Assembly: GCA_036897485.1 (NCBI GenBank)
Contig: JAYMTF010000565.1
Span: 1 to 33,604, forward strand
Reading direction: 5' to 3'
Length of the DNA: 33,604 nucleotides
Source of the DNA: Pelargonium nanum
Lineage: Eukaryota; Streptophyta; Magnoliopsida; Geraniales; Geraniaceae
Position 1 is the first letter of the stretch. The number at the start of each line of letters is the position of its first letter. A program made the translations under genes and the position numbers. Positions 1 through 10,711 of this stretch are shown in pieces. The notes beneath the pieces are model-generated. The model made no database searches, was not told the DNA's origin, and was given only the letters and a program-made list of their open reading frames with translations.

Positions 1-210
1 TAATACTGCAATGAATCTGCAAAAGCTGTGTATCTTTACTGTGTGAGTGGTTTTAACTTACATTTTTGAGCTCTTGTGTGATCTTAGTAAAAAATTACTT
101 TATTCTTTTTGGCTCTGGATATGCTTTTCTTTTATTATTATTTTCATTGTAAACTTCCTAACGACTTGGCGATTAGGGTATGATGGTATCAGATTCAGAT
201 GATACCCCTA

Positions 211-253
211 TTATATATATATATATATATATATATTCACACATATATATATA
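211..253. repeat. (AT)n microsatellite
   Basis: An alternating AT run covers about 211-236. After a short break it is followed by a second ATAT run at 241-253. It lies in presumed intronic DNA of the left-edge gene. Such tracts are length-variable in plants. Confidence 0.9.
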
Positions 254-565
254 TTCTTGCTTTAGTTTGACGGTGGACACCTTTGCCTTACAGCTGCAAA
301 AGAATTATTATGAATCATTTAAGTGCCTAAAATTATAATAATGATTTATTTCTGATGCTCCTTGACGTTATCAATGTTTGCTAAAGTACTTGATTTCTAG
401 CTCTAATGTTGCTTTCGGCTAGTACTGCCACAATGCTATTGTAGTATGCTAGTAGTGTTGTAATGCTATCCTTCCAATTACTCAGTTCATTTTCCTTTCT
501 TTATTGCCTCCATTTTTTAAGTTGTATTCAAACTAATATTGACAACATTTCTTGAATTCACGCAG

Positions 566-1078
566 GTTAAAAAGCGCCACACACCAGTACTGAGGGTATG
601 CCACTTTTTTTTTTTTTTTTTGAAGTCATGGTTATTTGCATGGTCATATTGTAGCATATATTGTTTCTTTGATGGGTTGGGGTCTAAGGATCACAATAGT
701 ATTCTCTGAATTTGAGAATAAGATTATGGGTTGAGATTGGGGTATCACAATCTCTTACACAATTGCTGGTTATTTAGTCTTTTTACTTGCTTTGTAGGAT
801 GTGAATAGAACACTTGAACACTTGCTCCATGATATAGAACTGCCATCGGGAACCATCCGTTTCTGTTATTCTTTATAGCGACTATCGAATTCTCTTCTAA
901 TATATTGATGTATACTGAGACTACTTGGAATGTGGAGCAACCCAAAGCTTACTTGTTAACGTAGTCATCGAAATACCAAGAACTCTTATATGTGGAACTT
1001 CTTTTGTTGTTGCAGGTGAAGTTATATGCAGACAATTTCAAATGGAAGGGCCCTCCTCCTCCTAAACCTGAGGAATGA
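566..1078 (+). CDS. C-terminal exons of an unidentified gene (partial)
   Basis: Two short exons join in phase 0. Exon 566-595 follows a CGCAG acceptor and ends AGG before GTATGC. Exon 1016-1078 follows TTGCAG and ends in TGA. Together they give a basic, then proline-rich tail: VKKRHTPVLR followed by VKLYADNFKWKGPPPPKPEE. I do not recognise the family; the tail has no catalytic motif or membrane segment. The rest of the gene lies to the left of the window or in exons too short for me to place in 1-565. The 420-bp intron holds only AT-rich sequence. The exon pair is supported by good splice signals, preserved phase and a polyadenylation signal about 210 bp downstream. It could be a conserved small protein, but naming it would be a guess. 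Confidence 0.6.
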
Positions 1079-1287
1079 GGTTTTGTGAAGCTCTTCTCCT
1101 GTGTTTTATCCATGAGAGAAGTTGGAGAATGCGAAATGTTGTCTTCTTTGATGCACATCTTTGAGAAAATAGTTTGTCCTTGATGAACAGATTGATTATA
1201 ATAAATTGGACAGACAGGGTGTACCTTGTCAATTTTAACTTCAAATATCAGTTTCTTCCATCTGTATTGTTTATTTTATTGTTCCTC

Positions 1288-1293
1288 AATAAA
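1288..1293 (+). terminator. Poly(A) signal of the left-edge gene
   Basis: AATAAA lies 210 bp past the TGA at 1076-1078, in a T-rich 3' UTR-like stretch. Its position suits the near-upstream polyadenylation element of a plant transcript. Confidence 0.5.
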
Positions 1294-2081
1294 CTATACC
1301 TTATACACATATGTATAAACTTGAGAAACATCAATTTCCCTGATAATGGTTAGAAATTGATGTATCAGCCGCAAAAATAGGTTTTGATGTCAAAAATTTA
1401 GTCATTAAAGCTTCCATTATAAAAGAAGTTTTGAGTATAGCCAGATTGAACCAGAACAAAATTGACACAACACAACTTTACACATTTTACATTATAGAAC
1501 CAGCATGTTTCCCACACTTTTGTCACATTTTTATGATTAAATTATAATTATAGAACGTCGAATACAATCACAATAAATTACAAAATGTGAGACCAACCAC
1601 GTCAATTCCTTGTCAATTACCAGCTCTAATTCTAATAGTTGTGAAGATTTGATTACCGGCTCTAGTTTTAATATTGGCGAAGATTTCTCATAATGAATTT
1701 GGGCACTGAAAATTCCACAACAAAAGAGAAGGTATCTAAATTTTAGTCAGCAAACCCTGCACACAAATAAGACCATAATAACAAACTATAAATGACAATG
1801 TTGCAAGGAAACTGTGAATTTTTTATCTAAACAGCCCCTTGAAGAAAATAACATTAACCACAGTAAGCCTTATTTATCAACAATTCACTAGAAAAGAAAT
1901 GGAAAAGGAGCCAGAACCAGAAAAGGAAAAAAAAAACTCTAGATAATCTCTAACTACTAGCTAGAATAACTTATTTTCTACTTACAACTGATGATACTGA
2001 CAGACAAAATTTGCTATGAGCCAAGACCTTCATGGCACTCCTCTCTACCTGAAGGTGTTGAATTGTTGTGATATTGTAACT
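1294..2081. other. Intergenic / convergent 3' UTR region
   Basis: No gene is seen here. It separates the 3' end of the left-edge + strand gene from the 3' end of the - strand NAGS gene, so it should hold both 3' UTR ends. It is AT-rich. An imperfect tandem repeat of period about 36 bp starts at 1619 and 1655, where an ACCAGCTCTA-like unit occurs twice, each copy ending in GAAGATTT. Confidence 0.6.
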
Positions 2082-5000
2082 TCATGCATATGCTCTGGCA
2101 ACATTAATGCCACTCGTATTTGGTAGCAGCTTCTTCATGTAGTACTTGGATCTCCGGGAAAGATTGATCCTTTCCCTTCTCTTTTCTGGAATCATTTCAA
2201 TGGAACATTGTGAAAAGCCGCGTCTCACAAACCTGTAAAACACGAGGCACAATTATATGTATATAACCATATGTAGAAGCCATAAATTGCATATCAAAGT
2301 CAACCATTTGAGATAGTAACATAATTGGTGTATTGATTTGAGTTCTTAAACCATTTGAGATAGTAATAATAGCACAGATATCGCATTGCATTCCAAGTAA
2401 TGTTTAAGGTAGTGAACAAACCAATCTGCAGTTCGAGTTGTAAGCAAGAAAAGCCTATTAAGTCCAAGTGAAGAAGCCTTCTTCTCAACGTAATCTGCAG
2501 ATTTTTTTCCATAAAGGTAATAATTAATTAGTGACTAGCAGAGAGTAAACAAGTAAATATACTACAGTTATGAATAACCACGAAAGTTGCAATACACATC
2601 TACTAAAAGTACATAGTAATTGTGTTTCTCAATTCTTGTCCCCAATTATGATTTTTAACCTTCAATGGCCCAAATATGTTCGAAATGTGTGTGGGCCTTT
2701 GAGGGTGCACAGGAAGATAGAAAATGGATACGGCAGAAGGAAATCAATTTTTATTATTTAAAAGGGTGAGATGGTAGGCTATGCAGGAAAAATGCATAAT
2801 TGATATGCGCTTTTGCCAAGAAAAAGAGACAACTGAGTCCATATTATAGTACAGATTGCATCATCTCAGTATCATACCAAGTAATTTATCTCCCTGTCCT
2901 TGTCCACGGCAATCAGGAGAAACGGCTATAGCAGCAACCTCCCCACACTTGTCCTCAAAGAAGGGGAAAAGGGCAGCACAAGCAATGATTTGACCTTCTC
3001 TCTCCACAACGATGAAAAAGTCCAACGCTTCACGTAACTAAGGTAGAAAAAGAAGTTAGACGCACCACTCAAAATGCCATTTACAAAATACAAGAACACA
3101 GAAAAGCAAGAAAGCTGACCTCGTCGTCACTCCTCCGGACCAACGTGCCAGATTCTTCTAAAGGTTGTATGAGTTGTCTAATTCCAGAAAAATCTGACAC
3201 ACTAGCCATTCGAGTTCCTTCATACAGATCACTAAAATAGACATTTAAGACACGTCAATAAGATTTAGGGTGATAAAAAAAACTCCAAAACAATATATTA
3301 GCGCCAAATTGTGAGATCGGTGCATAGTGAATGGCAGATGCATTCATGAAATTTCAGATTGTGAGATTCCTGACAATTTACTATGGATCAAAACACATGC
3401 AAATGAAAATTGCAAAAACATAACAAACAAATCGATGCAATAATGGGATGCTAAGGCATGATTAAAACGCAGAAAATTCTGATGATCAAGCATCTAAGCC
3501 AGGGAGCCACTTAAAGACATGCGACAAAATCAACAACTAGAGATTTTGGGTTAATTAAAACAAGGTGGAGTGGTGGACATTAAAAGGAGAAATGAGATTG
3601 TTCTATAGATACAAATGGCATACCTAGCCACCATTGTCCCCATTCCATCTCTTGAAAACAATTCCAATAGTAAAACTCCACCAATAGTGCCATCTAATAG
3701 ATGCACTCTTTGAACACCTCCCTGACAGAAAAAAAATTAAATAAATATTATTGGCATGATGCTTCTAACTCAACATAAGAGTGAACTTGTAGCATCATGC
3801 AAATTCACCAGTTTACATCTGAGAAAGTGTGATTTTTTAGCCATTACATACAAGGAATAGATGTAACAAGGAACAAAAAGGGAAATCAGTGACCACTTTT
3901 TCCCTTGTTAACAAAGGTTTTGGCAGCTAGTAACTAGTAAACACTACTTCTAGCATTCACTATAAACCATAATACAAATGCTGGTCTTTCCAGGTCTATC
4001 ATTCAAGACCTAATGATACACTGGTATACATAAAATCACAATTCAACCTTTGTATGTTAAAATGTCATCCACTATCTCGTAGTTTGTGGTAAAATAAATG
4101 ATAACATTATCATGTCCCTACGAGTGATCAAAGCCTAAAAAGTGACACTATCACTGTAGTATTCAGTTCGAGATAGAATGAACGTACATGAAAGTTGTCC
4201 GATTTTAGATGGATGATTATGGTGGAACACACACACACACACACACACATAGGATCTTAAATGTCAGATGACAACTTGAAAGCATCGATCTCGAATCCCT
4301 TCTCGGAGGGCCTTTCATTTGTTATAGAACTCATTTTTTCCTTGGGCTTGTGTAATTCATATTTATTTTAGCTAATAAATGGAACAATTCCGCCGAAAAT
4401 ATGAGCAACAGGAGAAACACTTCATACATGGAACTTCTGGTTTCAATTAATGGCATAATCAACTTACTACCCAAGTTAAACACATCTAGTTCACCGTTCG
4501 TTCAAGCATAATTTTGCTACAAGCCAAGAGTCTCAATATGTCCACATCATCAATTAGCAATAAGGTCGAGGTTTCTTTTTTTCACAACATAAAAACCTGT
4601 TTTGGATTTACAACACATTCACAAGAAAATGAGAAATCCTTTTTTTTTTTTTCAAAGCCGTCAAATAAAAGCTCTAGGTTAACAGTCTGTTTTGAAAGAT
4701 AGAATGCAGTTCCAAATATTTAAACAACAGAACACTAACTCGAGTGATGATGCAAATATCTCACTTATTCAAAAAGAGTGCAGAGAAAATGAAAAGAAAA
4801 GATGCACAAAGGAACACACTGCAAGGGAAACCAAAAAGCATAAGCAATCCATTCTAGGACAAAACCATTTCACTTGTTTATAATCCTTCTTCAGTCAACT
4901 TACGTTTGTTTGTTTTAACTCGATTGTTTTTTAAGCCTATATAGCTTTTACTTCTTCAGCTTATAAATACAAAAGATTTGTTTCTTCATCCTCACAAAGC

Positions 5001-7374
5001 CTTTTGCCAATAGACCAACTTATGTAAATAATTTCACAATAGCTAGAAAAGGGAAGAGAAACAAAGCAAAGAAAAAGAAAATAGACTTACTCGGCAAACA
5101 AAAGCTGCAGCAGCCAATTCTGAGAGGTAACCATTTGATCGACTTAGTCGCTCCTGACCCCCGATAGCAAATCCCTGTTTACCAGACCACAGCCCATTTC
5201 CATTGTCAAAACCAACTCCATTCTGAAATGTTGCATTAAACCTTTCGGTAACAGGCTTTCCATTCTGCGGGGAAGGCAGAGCTCCATTGGAACCAATAAG
5301 CCGAGGACTAGTAAAACCTTTTTCAGGAACAGCTTTGACATAGCTAGCAGCTATCTCACTTTGCTCGGCCCGTTTACGTATTAACATGTCTGCATCTTCA
5401 AGACTCAAGAAACGTATAAGATGTTCATTCTCATCTAATATGGGGCCATCTATGATGCATATAAGCTTCTCTGCTTTAAGAGCTAAGGCACAAGCTGTGG
5501 CAACTTCATATGTGCTGCAGGTTGCAAAAAAAAAAAACAGGAGCTATTTTCAGCATTTCTGTACTTGAACATAAAATGATCAGACTGAATCAAGTCACAA
5601 ATAAAAACAACCATCTATACAACTATACATCGTACTTGCAATTTAAGACTTCTCCAGAGCTGGAATAGCCTAAGTTGCTCACTATAACTATGCAACCAGC
5701 ATCAAGCCTTTCACATACACGATCAACATCTACTTTCTTTACTTCCCCAGTTGCCCCATAGTCAACACCTTCAACAACTCCTCTTCTCTGTCATAATAGA
5801 AAAATGAGAAAATATTGATCCAGTCGAAGGACTAAAGAAGAGATCCAGGGAGGTCAACATAATCAATAAGTATTTTATGAGGCGTATTTTTTAACATTCT
5901 TACCTTGGCAGCAAGAAAGTTGCCACTGGCTACACTGACACCAACATCATGCAAACGACTACTATCACCATGCCGACGAATACTACATATAGAGGGTCCA
6001 GGTGAAAGTTTCGCCTCCATCATTATTCGTATTCCCCCAGCAGCTTCCATTGCAGCCGCCAGAGATTCTTCATCAGTTATTCTGTATCGTCCTTCATATT
6101 TAGGCTCGCTCCCTACAAGAAGGAAATGGTCCATTGAGCAGGTGAAAAAAAGTTTGAATAAGTTAGCTACAATGAGCCCAATAGATTTCTGAGTTGATGA
6201 CATGACTTGATGAAATATATCTGTCAAGTGAAGATCCATTACTATTAGACATTATTGGATAGCAATAGCATTAAGGTAACATTTCAATTAGAATTTGGTG
6301 ATTCCCATTCCTATTCCAATTCCCTCCATTCTCATTTTCATTCCCATTCATTTGAAAATTGAAACTATAATCGTGTCCCTCTTGAGCACGAACTTTTAAG
6401 AGGGAGTCATATCATGGAAGAGAACCATCCATGGCAAGGGTGAACAATTCGTTTATTGGTAATGGAATTGGAATGAGAACAATTGGGTTCTATTCCAAAC
6501 ATCATCAATGTGAACCTCATTCTTCATTCTCATTCCCAAAACCGAAAATTGCAATACAAACACTGCCAAAATACATTCTCCTATGAATGTATCATACAGT
6601 AACAAGATGTAACTAAAAAAAGGATGATTATTTACTCAGATACATACAAAATTTGCACTATTATGTACTTAGTTCATTTCCACAAGAATACCCACTCTTA
6701 AACATGAAGTTTAGAGCTACAAGAGCAGAAGACTTCTCTTACCTCTATCAGTCAACAACTTATCAATCTGCACATGCGTCCCAGGCACAATAACAAACCT
6801 AATCCCCAATCCATGAAGCAGAGCAATATCCTGCGCACAATCACCTTCAAAGTTCAAATCTTTACTCAGCAACAACCTCAAGAAACTACACCCAATTCAG
6901 CATTCTAATGAACAAACTCCACCCCAAAAAAAAAAAGGATTTTGTTTATCTTCCTCTCTCTCGCGCATTTCGTCAGTAACCATGCGTGCAATAAAAATAA
7001 AAGACATGAAAAAGAGAGCGTGCCTTGAGAATAGGCTCCAAGTAGGGACTGGCGACGACTTCGCCGGAGACGATGACGACGAAAGTGCCGCCTCGGTGGG
7101 CTCGGAAGTAGGGCCAGGCCTCGCGAAACCAACTCACGAAATGCTCGTCCTTGGGAGACACACCACCGTCCTCCGTCTCCGCGTCGCTGAAGTCATTGCA
7201 TTTCGTCGAAACTCCGATTCTCCACTTGCCTCCGTCGCCGACCGCTCTGATACGCAGACCCTTCAGGGGTCGACACTGATACTGAAACTGATGCTGAAAA
7301 TGGGATTTTTGAGAAGTTGTGGAGACAAATTGGGGAGAGAAAAGGAGCTTGGTTAGAGATAGAGAAGCGGCCAT
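2082..7374 (-). CDS. NAGS: Amino-acid N-acetyltransferase (N-acetylglutamate synthase), chloroplastic
   Basis: Acetylates glutamate with acetyl-CoA, the committed step of ornithine/arginine synthesis, in the plastid. Ten exons on the - strand: 7374-7024, 6830-6743, 6112-5904, 5787-5636, 5514-5091, 3721-3624, 3231-3120, 3037-2878, 2494-2422 and 2232-2082. Phases agree throughout and give 605 residues, close to the roughly 610 of Arabidopsis NAGS1/2. Residues 1-70 look like a Ser/Gln-rich transit peptide. Residues about 80-405 are the amino-acid-kinase-like domain ([10 protein letters not shown], then [20 protein letters not shown]). Residues about 440-605 are the GNAT acetyltransferase domain, with the acetyl-CoA loop RGQGQG near 522-527. 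A low-complexity Gly/Asn-rich linker lies in exon 5. Intron 1 would use a GC donor, because the homologous join is Lys117-Asp118 and no usable GT lies there. The start is the first ATG, followed by AASLSL. Intron 5 is long (1369 bp) and carries an (AC)n tract. Confidence 0.93.
4228..4249. repeat. (AC)n microsatellite in NAGS intron 5
   Basis: A run of about ten AC dinucleotides inside the longest NAGS intron. It is a simple sequence repeat with no coding role. Confidence 0.9.
6288..6546. mobile_element. MITE-like remnant in NAGS intron 2
   Basis: The left part is dense in ATTCCCATTCC/ATTCCAATTCC motifs. The right part carries the inverted form (TGGAATTGGAATGAGAAC), followed by CTCATTCCCAAAACC. 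Tandem GGAATG/CATTCC motifs at opposed ends of a 200-260 bp intronic block resemble short non-autonomous DNA transposons of plants. No coding capacity and no clear target-site duplication was found, so the family is not assigned. Confidence 0.4.
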
Positions 7375-7789
7375 GGAGATGGAGATAGAGAGAGAGAGGT
7401 TATGAGAAAGGTTTAATTGGAGAAAGGTCGTCGGTGGAGGAGGTGAGCTTCAGAGAAGCCGCCACCGAGAAGCTGCAAGATTCGAGACGCCACTACCGCC
7501 ACCAACCCAGCAGGTTTGTAGGAGTCAGGTCTCGCTCTCACAGGTCTTCGTATACATATGAGGATACGGATACGTATACGGATAGGTATTTATGCCAGTC
7601 CCAGTATTTTTGCTATTTTTACATTCTTAAAAGTTATTTTAGATTTTTATAATTTTAATTTGGCCCACAAACTACCTATATTATTTCATTTCCGTCTTCA
7701 ATTATATTATTTTGTTACAAGTAAGTCATAACGGTTCCGTTAAAAAAATGACATAACAAAAAATATTTAATTTTTTTAAAACTTTGGTA
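7375..7789 (-). promoter_or_regulatory. 5' leader and promoter region of NAGS
   Basis: Sequence immediately upstream of the NAGS ATG on the - strand. A purine-rich (GA)n-like stretch (CT-rich on the gene strand) at 7375-7400 is typical of plant leaders. No convincing TATA box was found in the first 150 bp, and the TSS is not assigned. The region must also be crossed by any transcript starting at the upstream orphan exon. Confidence 0.4.
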
Positions 7790-8130
7790 GACATGGCAAA
7801 TAGAGGTGTGTTTATATGCCGTGTTCAATAACACAGCACAGCCACAATCTGTTTATAAATGGGTTGGCATGACTAACGCTTTTAAACAATTGCGTTCAAA
7901 ATTACACGATCCTGACCTGATATGTATAATTAATAAATGTTGACATTTACTTAACAGAACGTGATATATTTGACCCATTTAAATTATACATATCATTTCT
8001 ACACAAAATGTTTGAAAAATTATATTTTTATCCTCAAATTGGTGGGTCAACAAACGGGTTACACAACACTTTTATGACTAATTTAACTAAACAGATTGAG
8101 TCAGGCAACACACATACGACACAAACTTGA
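7790..8130. repeat. Degenerate dispersed repeat, ACACGACAC family (copy 1)
   Basis: It holds scattered family words: CCGTGTTC, ACACAGCACAG, TGACCCATTTAAATTA, GGGTCAACAAACGGGTTACAC, TTTAACTAAA, TTGAGTCAGGCAACAC and ACGACACAAAC. The same vocabulary recurs at 8765-9065, 21070-21700 and 33000-33240. No ORF is present. It lies between NAGS and its orphan exon copy. Confidence 0.5.
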
Positions 8131-8226
8131 TTATGGTAAACATAAACTTAATTAAATTTGTGTCGTGTAACTTCCATAACCCAAAGTTGAATGAAGTGGC
8201 AATAGAGATGATGATGATAAAGATAC

Positions 8227-8523
8227 CTGAAGAAGAGTGGTCAAGTGGGAGGAGGTGAAGAGTTGTGAAGACAAAAGGACAACAAAAGTAGAGCCTTTAT
8301 GTGTCTCTATATACGGCTGAGCCTCCCTAATTGCCTCCACAAAGCTCCTCTCTCTCGCCGGAACACTTGCTCTCACCACCACGCTCATCTTCCATTTCCG
8401 TCTCAACACTTCAAAATTCGAAGCCAACCCATAATTGGTGTGGCCCCAAGAAGACGAACAAGATGAAGATCCATGGTTTTGGAGACAAGCAGTGGATGGT
8501 TTCGATCTCAGAGAAGTGGCCAT
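8227..8523 (-). CDS. Orphan duplicate of the NAGS first coding exon (alternative first exon or relic)
   Basis: A 99-codon exon starting MATSLRSK, with a Ser-rich transit-peptide-like N-terminus. Its end, FVEAIREAQPYIETHKGS then TFVVLLSS, aligns with the NAGS exon 1 end, [18 protein letters not shown] then [10 protein letters not shown] count 17 identities in 40. It ends CAG before a canonical GTATCT donor, at the same phase-0 position as NAGS exon 1. No copies of exons 2-10 lie between it and NAGS, so it cannot encode a full enzyme alone. The frame is intact. It could be spliced to NAGS exon 2 at 6830 as an alternative first exon, or be the relic of a truncated tandem duplication. The frame also stays open upstream to an ATG at 8619 that would add a hydrophobic 32-residue leader; MATS is preferred as the start. 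Confidence 0.6.
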
Positions 8524-8764
8524 GAATATGGTTTTTGTTGAAACTTGAAAGAGACCAGGATAAAGGAAAAGTAAGAGAAGAGACAGGACTAGCACTAGAG
8601 CCACCACCACATAAATCAATTATTTAACCAGAGTCAGAGAGAGATGCGGAAAAACTACAGAGTTTATGAAAGGTATACATAACGTATTTGTGATTGCTCC
8701 ATTAGAGGACAAAACACCAGAAATTTGAATGTTTGTGTGTGAGAGAGCATTAGATATGATCGGT

Positions 8765-9065
8765 TAGAGTTGGCAATCCGTGTCGTAATATGAAACATGA
8801 CGTAAAAGTAGAATGATTAAGCTCGGGCATATACGTTGAAATCGTGTCATGTTCGTGTCGGAAACCCAACACGTTAAGTAACCGTGTTGTGCTTGTGATG
8901 GACCTCCAAAACACACACACGATTAATTAATTGTGATGTAAAATATACGACACCCCCAACATGCACCCTTAAGGGTATTATCGTAAATTAATTGTAAAAA
9001 TGTGTCTAACGTTTTGGATCGTGTCGTGACAGATGTGTTGCTTCTATCGTGCAGAATGGAACACG
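8765..9065. repeat. Degenerate dispersed repeat, ACACGACAC family (copy 2)
   Basis: Begins near AGAGTTGGCAATCCGTGTCG. It contains CGTGTCATGTTCGTGTCGG, ACCCAACACGTTAAGTAACC, ACACACACGATTAATTAA and GGATCGTGTCGTGACAG. These match the vocabulary of the other copies in the window. It is non-coding and the boundaries are approximate. Confidence 0.5.
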
Positions 9066-10711
9066 GCCCTATTTAGATATCTCTACTGTCTCAGAATCTG
9101 AAAAGGAACAGGTGTAAGCGTGTGGATCCAATTGGTGGCTCTTTCTTGAAAGCTTGAGCCATTTTTTGCTGACAAACCATCCAGCCAGCAGCTTAACCTT
9201 TATCCATATATATGTGTATATATGTTACAGACGCAAACATTATGTACCCTCCATGTCGTTTCACTAGACATTACTGTAATGGTGTAATGTCTTTTTATTT
9301 GTATGTGACTGAAAATGGACATCAAAATCACTGTCATTCACTCCTTTTCTTAGTGATGATCAGTTTTATTTGTAGAGCTAATTGTGCATTAACCGAGCTG
9401 ACGAAGCATCTACCACTCCCTCGTTGACACGTGTACTCGAGCATCACATTATTGTAAGTTGAAAAATCAAGGACTTGAAGATGGGCCACTTGAGCACTAG
9501 GGGACTAGGACAATGCCACCTCGTAGATGTCACGCGGGCCTGTCAAAAGCCGTCACATCATCAACCTTCGTTGTGAGTATATACGAATTGACCACTTTTA
9601 CATCGTGCCCTCACACTCTTCGTAGTGCTACGAAGGTAGAGATTCTCGTTTTCGTAGATAAAGCATGTGTATCATACAAATACTTTTTGAAAGTCAGTCA
9701 AGGAAAAAAATCGCACCATTTGCACGTATTGATTTTTACTTGATAGGTTGGTGCAAGAGATTTTTGAAGGATGATCAAGTCAAAAAGTCACATCACAACC
9801 AAATTCATCTGATCCTCTCCTAGACTTACCATACATTATGCATCAATCTTCATTTCAGGAAAAGGCAGAGTGTATCCACCCTGCATTGTGGCAATGTTCT
9901 TGCAACAAAAACATACACACAACATTATGCAGAAATGGGAAGCAAAAGCTAGTTGCTCTTTTCATGAGGATCAAGTACATTACATTTACACCAAAGGAGC
10001 AATGTACCTATTGAATTACAAGGAGACAACAAATGGTCCCTCACCTTTCATTTCCTGTTTAACAAAACAATCAATTGCTTAGCAGAGTGTGCAAGTAGGC
10101 TCTCTCCTAAAAAATAATTGTATCACTTGCAATAATATTAATGGCACATGAGAATATGCTTCTTTTGTCACAAGGAATCAATGTGCATAGTGTATCCCAA
10201 CAACTCTTGTCAGCCTCTTCTGTTTGCCAAAACAAAGAAATGCTCCTTTTTGATACTTTCAAGACATTTCTTTACACCTGGTCCCAGCTTTCATGGTTGC
10301 AAAAGGACAGTTTTTGCTTCTTTCTTGTTAAGAACACAAGAAAGATGCATAGATACATGTATACATACATGGCATGAACTTAGGTTCCTAAACCCTACTA
10401 TGAATGACAACAAGCATAATCAAGAGGAACATGAAGTGCAGAGTTCATAGAATACAAAACAGAAGGTAATGGGAATTAATAGCAAATACACAAGGGATAT
10501 GAAATCTTGAAGTCTTGTTTTTCATTGACAGATATTGTATGGTCTCACACATGCAATGGAAAATGGTCCGAAAAGTAGAAGAAAAAAAGGCACGAAAATA
10601 ACGATGGTTTTTCCAGATTTCAATCTATAGACACAACAGATGATGTTCCAATCCACAAGCTCCAAGCCAGATCATGATCAAATAACCTTGACAGAATGTT
10701 GAATCATCTCC
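9066..10711. other. Intergenic region, no gene recognised
   Basis: No exon chain, RNA gene or transposon protein was recognised. Short ORFs on the + strand lack family resemblance or splice context. The right part, below 10712, should contain the 3' UTR of the CYSTM gene on the - strand. ATATATATGTGTATATATG at about 9207 is simple sequence. Confidence 0.5.

Noticed and set aside
6982..7356. 124-codon + strand ORF
   Set aside because: It lies antisense to NAGS exon 1, which has clear family resemblance and a transit peptide. The + strand frame shows no domain.
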